Source: JABAAW01 sp965216605 (GTDB lineage: Bacteria; Pseudomonadota; Alphaproteobacteria; JABAAW01). From it: DNA of 64,000 nucleotides. Shown here one piece after another: positions 57,248 to 64,000 of the stretch. Positions within the stretch are counted from its first letter, which is position 1. Every line of letters begins with the position of its first letter. Under the pieces are notes generated by a model that saw only the letters and a program-made list of their open reading frames with translations, was not told the DNA's origin and made no database searches. Both the position numbers and the translations under genes were made by a program. The stretch spans positions 1,178,001-1,242,000 of the forward strand of contig CBDCGG010000002.1 of the NCBI GenBank assembly GCA_965216605.1. Direction: 5' to 3'.

Positions 57248-58462
57248 ATGTCAGAAAACATGATTCGCACAGTGCAATGGCACAATGGGGAGAAAAGCTT
57301 TTCGCCCTTTTCCGCAACCGAGATGGAGCGGCGGCAAAACGCCGTCAGAGGCTGGATGGCAGAAAACGCTGTCGATGCCTGCTTGTTTACCTCGTACCAT
57401 TGCATTAGCTACTACTCGGGCTTTTTATACTGCTACTTCGGGCGTAAGTACGGATTTTTTCTAAATGAAAAGGAGGCGACCTCGATTTCTGCAGGAATCG
57501 ACGGCGGTCAGCCGTGGCGGAGAACTTTTGGCGACAACATCACCTACACCGATTGGCGCAAGGACAACTTCTTCTATGCCGTGCAGAACTTGGCGAAAAA
57601 CATAAAAACTTTAGGCATCGAGTTCGACCATGTGAGCCTAGACTATCGCCGTCAGCTGGAGGAGGCTTTGGCGGGGGTGGAATTTGTCGATGTCGGACAA
57701 GCCTCGATGTGGATGCGCACGAGCAAGTCCGCAGAGGAGCATAAGGTCATACGCGAGGGCGCGCGAATTTGCGATATCGGAGGGGCGGCTTGCGTGGAGG
57801 CCATCAAGGTGGGAGTGCCAGAGTATGAAGTTGCGCTGGCTTCGACTAATGCGATGGTGCGTGAGATAGCGCGCTCGTTTCCTTTTGTCGATTTGATGGA
57901 CACTTGGACATGGTTTCAATCGGGCATTAACACGGATGGTGCGCACAATCCTGTGACGAATCGTGCGATGGAGGCAGGAGATATTTTGTCGTTGAATTGT
58001 TTTCCGATGATTTTCGGCTACTACACGGCGTTAGAGCGGACTCTGTTTTGCGAGCGTGCGAGCGCGCGTCACTTGGATATTTGGGAGAAAAATTGTGCAG
58101 TGCATCGTCGGGGTTTAGAGTTGATCAAGCCTGGCGCGCGTTGTTGTGACATTGCCCAAGAGTTGAACGAGATGTATCGAGCTTGGGATTTGTTGAAGTA
58201 TCGTTCTTTCGGGTATGGACACTCGTTCGGGGTTTTGTGTCATTACTATGGTCGCGAGGCGGGGGTTGAGTTGCGCGAGGATATTGATACGGTGTTGCGT
58301 CCAGGGATGGTTGTTTCGATGGAGCCGATGGTGATGTTGCCTGAGGGGGAGCAGGGTGCAGGGGGATATAGAGAGCATGACCTTTTGATTATAGGCGAGG
58401 ATGCGGCGGAGAATCTCACGAAGTTTCCTTTTGGACCTGAGCATAATATCGTCGGGGGGTAG
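57248..58462 (+). CDS. Creatinase (creatine amidinohydrolase)
   Basis: Creatinase splits creatine into sarcosine and urea. The 404-residue length equals that of the Pseudomonas enzyme (about 403), and many segments match what I recall of it: FTSYHCISYYSGFLYC (about residue 45), IDGGQPWRRTFGDNI (about 82), YTDWRKDNFF, LMDTWTWFQSGINTDGAHNPVT (with the catalytic His, about 231), ILSLNCFPMIFGYYTALERTLF, FGYGHSFGVLCHYYGREAGVELREDIDTVL and SMEPMVMLPEGEQGAGGYREHD. The fold is shared with Xaa-Pro aminopeptidases, but the metal-binding set of that group is not kept here. ATG at 57248 follows GAGGAAACA; the frame is open back to 57107. It stands alone between two RTX genes. No sarcosine oxidase or urease is in the window. 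Confidence 0.92.
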   Translation: MSENMIRTVQWHNGEKSFSPFSATEMERRQNAVRGWMAENAVDACLFTSYHCISYYSGFLYCYFGRKYGFFLNEKEATSISAGIDGGQPWRRTFGDNITYTDWRKDNFFYAVQNLAKNIKTLGIEFDHVSLDYRRQLEEALAGVEFVDVGQASMWMRTSKSAEEHKVIREGARICDIGGAACVEAIKVGVPEYEVALASTNAMVREIARSFPFVDLMDTWTWFQSGINTDGAHNPVTNRAMEAGDILSLNCFPMIFGYYTALERTLFCERASARHLDIWEKNCAVHRRGLELIKPGARCCDIAQELNEMYRAWDLLKYRSFGYGHSFGVLCHYYGREAGVELREDIDTVLRPGMVVSMEPMVMLPEGEQGAGGYREHDLLIIGEDAAENLTKFPFGPEHNIVGG

Positions 58463-58851
58463 GGGACTTACATTGGAGCGTAGCGTGTTTTGTCAGGTAA
58501 ACACGACCATGACAACGGCTTGCTTTTCTTGCTACGCGCATTGCCTACTCTACCCTCGACTCTGTCGAGTGCGGATCGGACAGACGCTTTTGAAGAGCAT
58601 CGTATTCTTTGGAGAATACATACTTTAGTCGATAGAGGGGCATTTTGTGTCGGAATTCGTGAAAATTCGCGTTTTTTCGCACATGAATCACCAAAACCAT
58701 TAACATCTTTCGCCCTTTCTGCCGTCTGTCAACTAAAGTATGTAAGCCTCTATTTTTTGCTCCTTGTCAAGTAAAATACATAAGCTCCTTTTGTTTTGTT
58801 TTGAATTTTGGCGTGTTAATAGAACTTTCTCGCTTCGTGGCATGAGCGGAC

Positions 58852-58893
58852 GATCGCCTCTGCCTGCTGGCATTGGGCTACCTAGAGGCGATC
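58852..58893. repeat. Perfect 10-bp inverted repeat between convergent genes
   Basis: GATCGCCTCT (58852-58861) and AGAGGCGATC (58884-58893) are separated by 22 nt, in the 579-nt gap between the creatinase and the second RTX gene. No T-run follows, so terminator function is uncertain. The rest of the gap has a loose direct repeat around TATGTAAGCCTC/TACATAAGCTCC (58738-58790) but no gene I can support. Confidence 0.5.
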
Positions 58894-59041
58894 TTGTTGG
58901 ATGTCGTAGACAGAAATCTTGTTTATGGATATGGAGGCGGGCGGTTGCACTCTTCGGGCTTGGCGGGAGCGTTCGCTACCGTAGCAGACCAGTGACTGGA
59001 AGACATCACGCGTGGTGCTGTGTTCTATGCCTATCGTTAGC

Positions 59042-62000
59042 TCATCCCAACTCGGAGGGAGCATAGACGATCGTCCCGTCTTCTGTCGAGCCAAACGCTG
59101 CGTTGTAGATCGTAAACACGTCTTCGCCGTAGTAATCGATGATGTAGACAGTGTTCTGTATGCTTCCCAAATCCCACGATTCGACTGCAATCTTGAGATC
59201 GTTTCCTTCGAGGCTTGCCGTAAACGGGTTGTCGGGTGTGGTGGTGTCGTGAGTGCCTCTTGTGTAATAAAAGTCCAAATCACTGTCATACGAGTAGCCG
59301 TCGAGAGAGTGGAAGATCACCTTGTTGTTGCCGGTTGTGTCTTCGTCGACGATGACATCTATGCCGTCTCCTGCGTCGAAGCGGTAGACATCGTCGCCTG
59401 CTCCTCCGTAGAGGGTGTCTTCCCCCGCGCCTCCGTCCAAAACATCGTCGCCACTTCCTCCATCGAGGGTATCATCCCCCGCGCCTCCGTCCAAAACATC
59501 GTCGCCACTTCCTCCATCGAGGGTATCATCCCCCGCGCCTCCGTCCAAAACATCGTCGCCGCTTCTTCCGTAGATGGTGTCTTCCCCCGCGCCTCCGTCC
59601 AAAACATCGTCGCCACTTCCTCCATCGAGGGTATCATCCCCCGCGCCTCCGTCCAAAGTATCGTCGCCTACTTCTCCGTACAGAGTGTCCTCTCCTTCCC
59701 CTCCTTCAAGGATATCGTCGCCTTCATTGCCCGAAAGCAGATCGTTGTTCGATGCTCCGACCATTATATCCTTTTCATCGGAGCCAGTAAGCTGATTTAT
59801 TTGACCATCTACCCCCACATACAGGTTGCCCAACAGCGTTCCGTAAGCATCGTCTTCGTTGCCTTGATAGTAGACTTTGTAGCGACCGTGTTCGTAGGCG
59901 TTCGTATTGTCGATGGTCACTCTGTCGGAAGCGACATCAATAGTAACATCTCCCGCCGTGTCTCTAGAGATGGCGAAATCTTGTGCATCTGTTACGGAAG
60001 CGAACAACAATTTTTCGCTTTCTGCGTCGCTACGACTGTCCGATTCAATTATATCTGCTCCGTCGCCTGATAAAAACATGTAGATATCTTCCCCCACCCC
60101 TCCCTTGAGGATGTCGTTATCTGCGCCTCCCATAAGCACATCGTTGCCTGCGCCGCCACTGAGGATGTCCGTCCCGTCAAGCCCGACGAGAAAGTCTTGA
60201 TTATCCGAACCCGTCATCAAGGCGTTGCTGTTTGCCGTGTCGATGTACAACTTGCCTGCCAAAGTGTCGTCTGCTCCGTAGTAGAGCCTGTAGATACCTT
60301 GACGATGAAGGTTTGGGTTTTGGGTGTCTGGAGCAACCGCAACATCGTCGTTGTTCACTGTGACAAAGAAGTAAGCGTTTCTGTTCGAGAAAGAGAACGC
60401 GCTGAGTGCGTTGACATCGCTAAAGTACAACCCGCCGCCGTCAGAGTCGGATTGAATTTTGTCGCCTCTGCCACTGCTACCGTCTCCTGCGAAAAAGCGG
60501 TACTGATCGTCTCCCACTCCCCCCTCAAGGGTATCGCTACCTGTACCGCCAACGAGAACATCGTCTCCATTATTGCCCCGAAGGGTGTCGTTTCCTCCTT
60601 GTCCCAACAGGACATCTGCCAAATTCGCGCCGTAAAGGTGGTCTGTTTGGTCATCCAACCCAACCAACAAGTTGTTCGCGTCTGCCGCCCCTGTATAGTT
60701 GTTAACGACAGCGTTTGCAACATAGAGCTGTCCGAGCAGGGTTCCGTCTTCGTCGCCTGTTCCGCCGATAGAGAGGCTGTAACTGCCATCGGCGTATCCC
60801 TCAAGAGTAACGCTGTCGGAACCTATGGTAACGACAACATCGCCATCACCGCTGCGCGAGAGACCGATAGCGTTCAGCTCGTTGAAACCCGTAACGGAGT
60901 GTAGTTGCAGATTGCCGCCATCGTCGTTTATGGTGTCGTTGCCATCGCCTTGCGAAAAGATGTAGGTATCGTCGCCATCGCCGCCGTAGAGGGTATCGTC
61001 TCCCTCTCCCCCATCAAGGGTATCGCTCCCTCCTTGTCCCAACAGGACATCTGCCAAATTCGCGCCGTAAAGGTGGTCTGTTTGGTCATCCAACCCAACC
61101 AACAAGTTGTTAGCGTCTGCCGCCCCTGTATAGTTGTTAACGACAGCGTTTGCAACATAGAGCTGTCCGAGCAGGGTTCCGTCTTCGTCGCCTGTTCCGC
61201 CGATAGAGAGGCTGTAACTGCCATCGGCGTATCCCTCAAGAGTAACGCTGTCGGAACCTATGGTAATAACGACAACATCGCCATCACCGTTGCGCGAGAG
61301 ACCGATAGCGTTCAGCTCGTTGAAACCCGTAACGGAGTGTAGTTGCAGATTGCCGCCATCGTCGTTTATGGTGTCGTTGCCATCGCCTTGCGAAAAGATG
61401 TAGGTATCGTCGCCATCGCCTCCGTAGAGGGTATCGTCTCCCACTCCCCCCTCAAGGGTATCGCTACCTGTACCGCCAACGAGAACATCGTCTCCATTAT
61501 TGCCCCGAAGGGTGTCGTTTCCTCCTTGTCCCAACAGGACATCTGCCAAATTCGCGCCGTAAAGGTGGTCTGTTTGGTCATCCAACCCAACCAACAAGTT
61601 GTTCGCGTCTGCCGCCCCTGTATAGTTGTTAACGACAGCGTTTGCAACATAGAGCTGTCCGAGCAGGGTTCCGTCTTCGTCGCCTGTTCCGCCGATAGAG
61701 AGGCTGTAACTGCCATCGGCGTATCCCTCAAGAGTAACGCTGTCGGAACCTATGGTAATAACGACAACATCGCCATCACCGTTGCGCGAGAGACCGATAG
61801 CGTTCAGCTCGTTGAAACCCGTAACGGAGTGTAGTTGCAGATTGCCGCCATCGTCGTTTATGGTGTCGTTGCCATCGCCTTGCGAAAAGATGTAGGTATC
61901 GTCGCCATCGCCGCCGTTAAGGATGTCGTTGCCCGCACCGCCTTCAAGAGTATCGTTGCCATAGCCGCCGTTAATGGTGTCATCGCCATCGCCGCCGTCA

Positions 62001-63616
62001 AGGGTGTCCTCGCCATCGCCCAATCCTCCGTAAAGGGTGTCATTGCCGCTGCCGCCGTAGAGAGTATCGCTGCCATGGCCGCTGTAGATGGTGTCATCGC
62101 CATCGTAACCGTAGAGGGTATCGTTGCCCCACCCTCCTAAAATAGTGTTTGCTTCTGCAGTCCCTCCTAAAATATCGTCGTATCTTGAGCCTTGAAAATT
62201 CTCGAAATTACTCACGGTATCGCCTGTTGCGTGTCCTCCTGATATTTCCCCACTCCCAAGGTTAACGGTCACTCCTTCGTTGGAGCCATCGTAGCTGAGG
62301 GTGTCCTTGCCTGCTCCCCCATCGAGAACATCTGCCCCCGCACCGCCTTCAAGAGTATCGTTGCCATAGCCGCCGTTAATGGTGTCATCGCCATCGCCGC
62401 CGTCAAGGGTGTCCTCGCCATCGCCCAATCCTCCGTAAAGGGTGTCATTGCCGCTGCCGCCGTAGAGAGTATCGCTGCCATGGCCGCTGTAGATGGTGTC
62501 ATCGCCATCGCCGCCGTTAAGGATGTCGTTGCCCGCACCGCCTTCAAGAGTATCGTTGCCATAGCCGCCGTTAATGGTGTCATCGCCATCGCCGCCGTCA
62601 AGGGTGTCCTCGCCATCGCCCAATCCTCCGTAAAGGGTGTCATTGCCGCTGCCGCCGTAGAGAGTATCGCTGCCATGGCCGCTGTAGATGGTGTCATCGC
62701 CATCGTAACCGTAGAGGGTATCGTTGCCCCACCCTCCTAAAATAGTGTTTGCTTCTGCAGTCCCTCCTAAAATATCGTCGTATCTTGAGCCTTGAAAATT
62801 CTCGAAATTACTCACGGTATCGCCTGTTGCGTGTCCTCCTGATATTTCCCCACTCCCAAGGTTAACGGTCACTCCTTCGTTGGAGCCATCGTAGCTGAGG
62901 GTGTCCTTGCCTGCTCCCCCATCGAGAACATCTGCCCCCGCACCGCCTTCAATGGTATCGTTGCCCTCATCTCCGTAAATGGTATCGTTGTGATCATCCC
63001 CATCGAGAACATCTGCACCCGCGCCGCCTTCAATGGTATCGTTGCCCCCAGCTCCGGCAAGAATATCGTCGCCGTCTCTGCCTTGTATTGTGTTTCTTTC
63101 TGCGTTGCCTGTAATTATGTCGTTGTAGCCTGAACCCTCGATGTTTTCTACATACGCCACATAGTTAGATACGCCTCCAGCGATGCTGGCTATGGCATAG
63201 TCATCACTGTAACGAAACCACTGCCCAATGATTTGAACCGAGGTCGCGTAGTGTATCGGTGTATAACCAAGGTTCAATGTGACGGCACCTTCAGCGTCCC
63301 TGAAGGTCACTGCGTCGGTTCCCGACCCTCCGTTTAAGATATTTCTTCCAGCCCCCCCGTAAAGCCGATCGGTGCCTCCCCCTCCGAAAAGCGCGTCATC
63401 GCCAGACCCTCCGTAAAGTCGGTCGTCGCCGCTGCTTCCGATGAGGAAATCGTCTCCCCCCTCTCCGTAAAGCCAGTCGTTTCCGCTGCCTCCGTCGATG
63501 TAGTCGTCGCCGCCCCTTGCGTAGACGGTGTCGCCTCCGCCGTAGAGTAGGCCCCAGTCGGTGTATCTACTACCGTATCTTGTTTCGCCGAAGATTGTGC
63601 CGATAATTATTGCCAT
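59042..63616 (-). CDS. Large RTX (calcium-binding nonapeptide repeat) protein
   Basis: The protein is 1,524 residues with no signal peptide, as expected for type I-secreted RTX proteins. It begins MAIIIGTIFGETRYGS and goes straight into repeats such as GGSGNDWLYGEGGDDFLIG. Blocks of GGxGxDxLx alternate with three copies of an NLQLHSVTGFNELNAIGLSR...VVNNYTGAADANNLLVGLDDQTDHLYG module and two copies of a VTVNLGSGEISGGHATGDTVSNFENFQGS module. The C-terminal 85 residues (NTVYIIDYYGEDVFTIYNAAFGSTEDG) match the end of the other RTX protein. GGAGGGACAG precedes the ATG. It is convergent with the creatinase gene. Likely secreted and Ca2+-dependent; target unknown. Confidence 0.87.
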   Translation of the reverse strand: MAIIIGTIFGETRYGSRYTDWGLLYGGGDTVYARGGDDYIDGGSGNDWLYGEGGDDFLIGSSGDDRLYGGSGDDALFGGGGTDRLYGGAGRNILNGGSGTDAVTFRDAEGAVTLNLGYTPIHYATSVQIIGQWFRYSDDYAIASIAGGVSNYVAYVENIEGSGYNDIITGNAERNTIQGRDGDDILAGAGGNDTIEGGAGADVLDGDDHNDTIYGDEGNDTIEGGAGADVLDGGAGKDTLSYDGSNEGVTVNLGSGEISGGHATGDTVSNFENFQGSRYDDILGGTAEANTILGGWGNDTLYGYDGDDTIYSGHGSDTLYGGSGNDTLYGGLGDGEDTLDGGDGDDTINGGYGNDTLEGGAGNDILNGGDGDDTIYSGHGSDTLYGGSGNDTLYGGLGDGEDTLDGGDGDDTINGGYGNDTLEGGAGADVLDGGAGKDTLSYDGSNEGVTVNLGSGEISGGHATGDTVSNFENFQGSRYDDILGGTAEANTILGGWGNDTLYGYDGDDTIYSGHGSDTLYGGSGNDTLYGGLGDGEDTLDGGDGDDTINGGYGNDTLEGGAGNDILNGGDGDDTYIFSQGDGNDTINDDGGNLQLHSVTGFNELNAIGLSRNGDGDVVVITIGSDSVTLEGYADGSYSLSIGGTGDEDGTLLGQLYVANAVVNNYTGAADANNLLVGLDDQTDHLYGANLADVLLGQGGNDTLRGNNGDDVLVGGTGSDTLEGGVGDDTLYGGDGDDTYIFSQGDGNDTINDDGGNLQLHSVTGFNELNAIGLSRNGDGDVVVITIGSDSVTLEGYADGSYSLSIGGTGDEDGTLLGQLYVANAVVNNYTGAADANNLLVGLDDQTDHLYGANLADVLLGQGGSDTLDGGEGDDTLYGGDGDDTYIFSQGDGNDTINDDGGNLQLHSVTGFNELNAIGLSRSGDGDVVVTIGSDSVTLEGYADGSYSLSIGGTGDEDGTLLGQLYVANAVVNNYTGAADANNLLVGLDDQTDHLYGANLADVLLGQGGNDTLRGNNGDDVLVGGTGSDTLEGGVGDDQYRFFAGDGSSGRGDKIQSDSDGGGLYFSDVNALSAFSFSNRNAYFFVTVNNDDVAVAPDTQNPNLHRQGIYRLYYGADDTLAGKLYIDTANSNALMTGSDNQDFLVGLDGTDILSGGAGNDVLMGGADNDILKGGVGEDIYMFLSGDGADIIESDSRSDAESEKLLFASVTDAQDFAISRDTAGDVTIDVASDRVTIDNTNAYEHGRYKVYYQGNEDDAYGTLLGNLYVGVDGQINQLTGSDEKDIMVGASNNDLLSGNEGDDILEGGEGEDTLYGEVGDDTLDGGAGDDTLDGGSGDDVLDGGAGEDTIYGRSGDDVLDGGAGDDTLDGGSGDDVLDGGAGDDTLDGGSGDDVLDGGAGEDTLYGGAGDDVYRFDAGDGIDVIVDEDTTGNNKVIFHSLDGYSYDSDLDFYYTRGTHDTTTPDNPFTASLEGNDLKIAVESWDLGSIQNTVYIIDYYGEDVFTIYNAAFGSTEDGTIVYAPSELG
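60905..62953 (-). repeat. Recent tandem duplications inside the second RTX gene
   Basis: A module boundary recurs near 60905, 61343 and 61835 (spacings 438 and 492 bp). A segment of more than 200 bp starting TGTTTGCTTCTGCAGTCCCT near 62147 recurs near 62747, 600 bp away, with no difference I could find. All spacings are multiples of three, so the frame is preserved. Confidence 0.8.
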
Positions 63617-63723
63617 TGCTCTGTCCCTCCGCAGGACATGGTTTGGTTGATCAAACTAAAGACAGCTTCTTGGCTCTCTCAAGACTCTCCTTAAATAAGA
63701 TTTTTTTAAGTTTTTTTCAACTT

Positions 63724-63740
63724 AAAGTTTGTCAAACTTT
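63724..63740. promoter_or_regulatory. Perfect palindrome upstream of the second RTX gene, candidate operator
   Basis: AAAGTTTG-T-CAAACTTT is a perfect 8+1+8 palindrome 108 nt upstream of the ATG. On the minus strand it contains TTTGACA, and a possible TTGAAA-17-TATTTA promoter lies just downstream, so a repressor bound here could block RNA polymerase. The rest of 63741-64000 holds no gene I can support. Confidence 0.5.
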
Positions 63741-64000
63741 GTTGCTGTTTGTAATCCCCTGATTTTTCGAGGTTTTTGGGCGATATTTGCAGGCTTTTTC
63801 TTGAGAGGATGAGTGGAGAGGTAATGTGACGGGCTATGAGGGGACACTTTCGGACATATAGATACAGGAAGTGATTCGGCTGCTTGAGGTCGGCAAGCCT
63901 CTGCCAGACTGCTATCGTTGCTAGGTTTGTTTGCTTCGTTCGCTTGCCCGAAGACGCTACCCTTATCCTAGCAAGCCTCAGTGAGAGGTGCTTGAGCCGT

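Noticed and set aside
57248..58462. Xaa-Pro aminopeptidase or DMSP lyase DddP, which share the creatinase fold
   Set aside because: Length and long stretches around the active-site His, the GINTDGAHNP and GYGHSFG motifs fit creatinase itself far better.
58490..58774. A 94-codon plus-strand frame after creatinase
   Set aside because: No Shine-Dalgarno, no recognisable motif and atypical composition; left as non-coding gap.
59012..60070. Plus-strand frames of up to 352 codons opposite the second RTX gene
   Set aside because: Same cause: repeat-driven open frames mirroring the nonapeptide units, with no Shine-Dalgarno.
47674..63616. Possible CRISPR-like or satellite array
   Set aside because: The regular spacing comes from in-frame calcium-binding repeats; there is no repeat-spacer structure of constant length.
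63850..63922. A 20-codon frame resembling the N-terminus of some adenine methyltransferases (IQEVIRLLEVGKPLPDCYR)
   Set aside because: Bounded by stops on both sides and too short to be evidence of a gene; at most a relic.
1..64000. tRNA or rRNA genes
   Set aside because: No T-loop-like GTTCGANTC with matching acceptor stem and no rRNA-like segment was found when scanning the gaps by eye; the few TTCGA(A/G)TC hits lie inside protein genes.

Overview
The window looks like chromosome of an alphaproteobacterium. No rRNA or tRNA is present to place it further. The evidence is gene order: ribD-ribE-ribH-nusB followed by thiL, dnaB-alr followed by mlaE-mlaF-radA-cvpA-purF, rpsF-rpsR-rplI, mnmA-gatC-gatA-gatB, a LytM peptidase-bactofilin pair, and bamD-recN-ligA. 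A creatinase, a BCCT osmolyte carrier and two giant RTX proteins suggest a marine or host-associated lifestyle, but that is inference.

Layout. 0-3 kb: a divergent, truncated transhydrogenase membrane module (minus) and glyA (plus). 3-4.7 kb: an AT-rich unknown membrane protein between GC-rich hairpin repeats. 4.7-9 kb: riboflavin genes with nusB, then thiL. 9.1-11.1 kb: a lone cNMP-binding domain and an aldehyde dehydrogenase. 11.2-13.9 kb: a repeat cluster and an AT-rich RloC/PrrC-like ATPase. 14.1-18.2 kb: an enolase-superfamily enzyme, a beta-hydroxyacid dehydrogenase and a BCCT transporter. 18.3-21.5 kb: repeats, dnaB, alr. 21.5-24 kb: an accessory insert (repeats, Sel1 protein, GIY-YIG/RAMA-like protein, small coiled-coil protein). 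24.1-30.7 kb: mlaE, mlaF, radA, cvpA, purF, SDR. 30.7-32.3 kb: a DNA methyltransferase fused to a GIY-YIG domain, plus repeats. 32.4-34.9 kb: ribosomal protein operon ending in a CCA-enzyme remnant and a thioesterase. 35-39.9 kb: mnmA and gatCAB. 40-47.2 kb: peptidase, bactofilin, ligA, recN, bamD. 47.7-63.6 kb: a 3,123-residue RTX lipoprotein, a creatinase, and a 1,524-residue RTX protein on the other strand.

Three chromosome-scale patterns stand out. (1) GC-rich composite repeats recur about nine times, built from several hairpins whose stems differ between copies yet stay complementary, joined by conserved linkers. They lie beside the four AT-rich accessory genes. (2) Many first genes of operons have a -10 box only 6-9 nt before the start codon, so their mRNAs are probably leaderless, while downstream genes use Shine-Dalgarno sites or overlapping stop/start codons. 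(3) Coding strands are usually rich in A/C at the start of a transcription unit and rich in G/T at its end.

Functionally, BCCT uptake, creatinase (creatine to sarcosine and urea), the aldehyde dehydrogenase and the acid-sugar/hydroxyacid enzymes would fit use of host- or plankton-derived osmolytes. The RloC-like protein, the methyltransferase fusion and the GIY-YIG/RAMA protein are candidate defence or conflict genes. All calls were made by reading the sequence; no database search was run.
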